Origin: Streptomyces sp. CB02366
GTDB taxonomy: Bacteria > Actinomycetota > Actinomycetes > Streptomycetales > Streptomycetaceae
Assembly (NCBI RefSeq): GCF_001905905.1
Contig: NZ_LIVT01000005.1
Location: 248,001 to 312,000 of the forward strand
Direction of reading: 5' to 3'
Length of the DNA: 64,000 nt
Of this stretch, positions 60,774-64,000 are shown in pieces; position 1 is the first letter of the stretch; each line of letters starts with the position of its first letter. The notes beneath the pieces are model-generated. The model saw only the letters and a program-made list of their open reading frames with translations, searched no databases and was not told the origin of the DNA. Position numbers and translations under genes: made by a program.

Positions 60774-63374
60774 TTGCCAGACGAGGCCCAGTCAGCCGCC
60801 GCCCCGCAGCCCGAGAAGCCCGTGGCGGCTCCCGCCACGCCGGACAAGGCCGCGCCCTCGAACGCGCCGGAGCCCGCGCCCGCCGACGCCGCGCGCCCCC
60901 CGGGGACGCCGCCGCCCGCCAAGCCGGCCGCCCCCGAAGCCCCGCCGAACCCGGCCGGGACGACGGGCCCGGCGCAGCCGCCGGCCAGGAAGCCCGCCCC
61001 CGCCGCGCCCAAGCCCCCGCCCCCCGGGCCCCCCGCGAAGTCCGGAGCCGTTGCCGGCTCCGGCTCCCGCTCCGGCGGCTCCTCCAACCGCGTACGGGCC
61101 CGCCTCGCCCGACTGGGCGTACAGCGCTCCAGCCCGTACAACCCGGTCCTGGAGCCCCTCCTGCGGACCGTCCGGGGCAACGACCCCAAGATCGAGACGG
61201 CCACGCTCCGCCAGATCGAGAAGGCCTACCAGGTCGCCGAGCGCTGGCACCGGGGCCAGAAGCGCAAGAGCGGCGACCCCTACATCACCCACCCGCTGGC
61301 CGTGACCACGATCCTCGCCGAGCTGGGGATGGACCCGGCGACGCTGATGGCGGGCCTGCTGCACGACACCGTCGAGGACACCGAGTACGGCCTGGACACC
61401 CTGCGCCGCGACTTCGGCGACCAGGTGGCCCTGCTCGTCGACGGCGTCACCAAGCTGGACAAGGTCAAGTTCGGCGAGGCCGCCCAGGCCGAGACCGTGC
61501 GCAAGATGGTGGTCGCCATGGCCAAGGACCCCCGGGTCCTGGTGATCAAGCTCGCCGACCGGCTGCACAACATGCGCACCATGCGCTACCTCAAGCGGGA
61601 GAAGCAGGAGAAGAAGGCCCGCGAGACGCTGGAGATCTACGCCCCGCTGGCGCACCGGCTGGGCATGAACACCATCAAGTGGGAGCTGGAGGACCTCGCC
61701 TTCGCGATCCTCTACCCCAAGATGTACGACGAGATCGTCCGCCTCGTCGCCGAGCGCGCCCCCAAGCGCGACGAATACCTCGCCATAGTGACCGACGAGG
61801 TCCAGGCCGACCTGCGCGCCGCCCGCATCAAGGCCACCGTCACCGGCCGCCCCAAGCACTACTACAGCGTCTACCAGAAGATGATCGTGCGGGGCCGCGA
61901 CTTCGCCGAGATCTACGACCTGGTGGGCATCCGCGTCCTCGTCGACACCGTCCGCGACTGCTACGCGGCGCTCGGCACCGTCCACGCCCGGTGGAACCCG
62001 GTCCCGGGGCGGTTCAAGGACTACATCGCGATGCCCAAGTTCAACATGTACCAGTCGCTGCACACCACGGTGATCGGGCCCAGCGGCAAACCCGTCGAAC
62101 TGCAGATCCGCACCTTCGACATGCACCGCCGCGCCGAGTACGGCATCGCCGCCCACTGGAAGTACAAGCAGGAGGCCGTCGCCGGCGCCTCCAAGGTGCG
62201 CACCGACGTCCCCCGGAACACCGGGCGCGGCCAGGACACCGTCAACGACATGGCGTGGTTGCGCCAGCTCCTGGACTGGCAGAAGGAGACCGAGGACCCC
62301 AGCGAGTTCCTGGAGTCCCTGCGCTTCGACCTCTCGCGCAACGAGGTCTTCGTCTTCACGCCGAAGGGCGACGTGATAGCGCTGCCCGCGGGGGCGACCC
62401 CCGTCGACTTCGCGTACGCCGTCCACACCGAGGTCGGCCACCGGACCATAGGGGCACGCGTCAACGGGCGGCTCGTCCCGCTCGAATCGACGCTCGACAA
62501 CGGAGACCTGGTCGAGGTCTTCACCTCCAAGGCGGCCGGGGCCGGGCCCTCCCGGGACTGGCTCGGCTTCGTCAAGTCGCCGCGCGCCCGCAACAAGATC
62601 CGCGCCTGGTTCTCCAAGGAGCGCCGCGACGAGGCCATCGAGCAGGGCAAGGACGCCATCGCGCGCGCCATGCGCAAGCAGAACCTGCCGATCCAGCGCA
62701 TCCTGACCGGCGACTCCCTGGTCACCCTGGCCCACGAGATGCGCTATCCCGACATCTCCTCGCTGTACGCGGCGATCGGCGAGGGCCATGTCGCGGCGGC
62801 CGGCGTCGTCCAGAAGCTGGTCCAGGCGCTCGGCGGCCACGACGAGGCCAACGAGGACATCGCGGAGTCCACCCCGCCCTCCCACGGCGGTCGCGGCAAG
62901 CGCCGCGCCAACGCCGACCCCGGCGTCGTCGTCAAGGGCGTCGAGGACGTCTGGGTCAAACTCGCCCGCTGCTGCACGCCCGTGCCCGGCGACCCGATCA
63001 TCGGCTTCGTCACCCGGGGCAGCGGCGTCTCCGTCCACCGCGCCGACTGCGTCAACGTGGAGTCGCTGTCGCAGCAGCCCGAGCGCATCCTCGACGTCGA
63101 ATGGGCCCCCACCCAGTCCTCGGTCTTCCTGGTCGCCATCCAGGTCGAGGCGCTGGACCGCTCCCGGCTGCTCTCCGACGTCACCCGGATCCTCTCCGAC
63201 CAGCACGTCAACATCCTGTCGGCGGCCGTCCAGACCTCCCGCGACCGGGTGGCCACCTCGCGCTTCACCTTCGAGATGGGCGACCCCAAGCACCTGGGCC
63301 ACGTCCTGAAGGCCGTGCGCGGGGTCGAGGGCGTCTACGACGTCTACCGGGTCACCTCGGCCCGCAGGCCGTAG
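60774..63374 (+). CDS. relA: Bifunctional (p)ppGpp synthetase/hydrolase (Rel)
   Basis: Makes and breaks (p)ppGpp in the stringent response; in Streptomyces this also touches antibiotic production. 866 residues. About 95 N-terminal residues are Pro/Ala-rich. The HD hydrolase has SGDPYITHPLAV and GLLHDTVEDT (near 172-202), so hydrolysis is likely intact. Synthetase about 360-470 (YSVYQKMIVRGRDFAEIYDL, GIRVLVDTV). TGS near 523-586 (VFVFTPKGDVIALPAGATPV). A Cys pair in KLARCCTPVPGD and an ACT domain end the protein. TTG 60774 has GAGGAG upstream. Confidence 0.96.
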   Translation: MPDEAQSAAAPQPEKPVAAPATPDKAAPSNAPEPAPADAARPPGTPPPAKPAAPEAPPNPAGTTGPAQPPARKPAPAAPKPPPPGPPAKSGAVAGSGSRSGGSSNRVRARLARLGVQRSSPYNPVLEPLLRTVRGNDPKIETATLRQIEKAYQVAERWHRGQKRKSGDPYITHPLAVTTILAELGMDPATLMAGLLHDTVEDTEYGLDTLRRDFGDQVALLVDGVTKLDKVKFGEAAQAETVRKMVVAMAKDPRVLVIKLADRLHNMRTMRYLKREKQEKKARETLEIYAPLAHRLGMNTIKWELEDLAFAILYPKMYDEIVRLVAERAPKRDEYLAIVTDEVQADLRAARIKATVTGRPKHYYSVYQKMIVRGRDFAEIYDLVGIRVLVDTVRDCYAALGTVHARWNPVPGRFKDYIAMPKFNMYQSLHTTVIGPSGKPVELQIRTFDMHRRAEYGIAAHWKYKQEAVAGASKVRTDVPRNTGRGQDTVNDMAWLRQLLDWQKETEDPSEFLESLRFDLSRNEVFVFTPKGDVIALPAGATPVDFAYAVHTEVGHRTIGARVNGRLVPLESTLDNGDLVEVFTSKAAGAGPSRDWLGFVKSPRARNKIRAWFSKERRDEAIEQGKDAIARAMRKQNLPIQRILTGDSLVTLAHEMRYPDISSLYAAIGEGHVAAAGVVQKLVQALGGHDEANEDIAESTPPSHGGRGKRRANADPGVVVKGVEDVWVKLARCCTPVPGDPIIGFVTRGSGVSVHRADCVNVESLSQQPERILDVEWAPTQSSVFLVAIQVEALDRSRLLSDVTRILSDQHVNILSAAVQTSRDRVATSRFTFEMGDPKHLGHVLKAVRGVEGVYDVYRVTSARRP

Positions 63375-63379
63375 CGGAC

Positions 63380-63426
63380 GACGTAGAGGCCCCCGGTACG
63401 CGACGCGTACCGGGGGCCTCTACGTC
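63380..63426. terminator. Bidirectional terminator, perfect 23-base arms
   Basis: Forty-seven-base inverted repeat around CGCGACGCG, between the converging rel stop (63374) and the DUF349 stop (63447). Confidence 0.85.
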
Positions 63427-63446
63427 AGCGGCCTTCGGGGTCCGTC

Positions 63447-64000
63447 TCAGCCGCCGAACTCCTCCAGGCCCTTCAGCGCCTGGTCCAGCAGCGCCTGACG
63501 CCCCTCCAGCTCCTTGGCCAGCTTGTCCGCGCGCGCGTTGTCGCCCCGGGCTCGCGCGGTGTCGATCTGGCCGCGCAGCTTGTCCACGGCGGCCTGCAGC
63601 TGACCGGTCAGACCCTCGGCGCGGGCCCGCGCCTCCGGGTTCGTCCGGCGCCACTCGGCCTCCTCGGACTCCAGGAGCGCCCGCTCCACCGCCTGCATCC
63701 GGCCCTCGACCTTGGGACGGGCGTCACGCGGGACGTGGCCGATGGCCTCCCAGCGCTCGTTGATCGACCGGAACGCGGCGCGGGCCGCCTTCAGGTCCTT
63801 CACCGGCACCAGCTTCTCGGCCTCGTCGGCGAGCTCCTCCTTCAGCCTGAGGTTCTCGCCCTGCTCGGCGTCCCGCTCCGCGAAGACCTCGCCGCGGGCG
63901 GCGAAGAAGACGTCCTGGGCGCCGCGGAAGCGGTTCCACAGGTCGTCCTCGGCCTCGCGCTGGGCGCGGCCCGCCGCCTTCCACTCGGTCATCAGGTCGC
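63447..64000 (-). CDS. DUF349 domain protein, C-terminal part (start lies beyond the window)
   Basis: The frame is open to the right edge, so only about the last 184 residues are present. Two DUF349-type helical units are visible: MTEWKAAGRAQREAEDDLWN and FRSINERWEAIGHVPRDARP, separated by a charged coil, then a C-terminal coil (ARARGDNARADKLAKELEGR). Its exact function is not established. Convergent with rel. Confidence 0.85.
   Translation of the reverse strand, partial: DLMTEWKAAGRAQREAEDDLWNRFRGAQDVFFAARGEVFAERDAEQGENLRLKEELADEAEKLVPVKDLKAARAAFRSINERWEAIGHVPRDARPKVEGRMQAVERALLESEEAEWRRTNPEARARAEGLTGQLQAAVDKLRGQIDTARARGDNARADKLAKELEGRQALLDQALKGLEEFGG

Overview
The window is a stretch of actinobacterial chromosome, almost certainly Streptomyces. 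It has very high G+C, codons ending in G or C, many GTG/TTG starts and several genes with no room for a leader. It carries the sporulation regulator ssgB, genes for phosphatidylinositol and its mannosides, and two genes with a rare TTA (bldA) codon. From memory, the gene order follows the S. coelicolor core segment around SCO1513 to SCO1570, read in reverse; no search was run. I see no prophage, integrase, conjugative element or CRISPR array. The one mobile-looking item is a small MITE-like repeat.

Left part (1-12.6 kb): the end of argG, then argH, both for arginine; an aldo/keto reductase; helR, an RNA polymerase-protecting helicase with a rifamycin-associated element upstream; a tetR/MFS efflux pair behind a shared operator; a PlsC-type acyltransferase; a Tat-exported glycerophosphodiesterase (glpQ1-like); a short sigma factor with a TTA codon; an acetyltransferase; and two small membrane proteins.

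Middle left (12.8-29 kb): metNIQ, a D-methionine/methionine ABC importer preceded by a perfect palindrome and a 28-codon ORF ending in a Cys-Met-Cys-Arg-Met run; cobalamin genes cobL, a long disordered-BluB-CobT fusion, and a cysG-like cobA; an SpoU methyltransferase; a Ser/Thr kinase; and several small proteins.

Middle (28.9-41.8 kb): a minus-strand tRNA cluster Gly-Cys-Val-Val-Val; pabB/pabC-like genes; a two-domain acetyltransferase; a DsbA-like oxidoreductase; ssgB with its neighbours; two identical tRNA-Val(CAC) genes on either side of a 907-residue membrane protein; a DEDD exonuclease; and a two-gene unit pairing a DUF4365 nuclease-like protein with an unrecognised protein.

Right part (41.9-64 kb): housekeeping blocks. 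These are thrS; a potassium channel; a HIT protein; an unknown membrane protein; the pgsA-acyltransferase-pimA operon for PI mannosides; pdxS-pdxT for pyridoxal phosphate; yebC, ruvCAB, yajC-secD-secF, apt and the (p)ppGpp enzyme rel; and the C-terminal part of a DUF349 protein that runs off the end. Most convergent gene pairs are separated by strong, near-perfect hairpins. The most promising items for follow-up are the metNIQ leader region, the DUF4365 pair, the two TTA genes and the MITE touching pimA.
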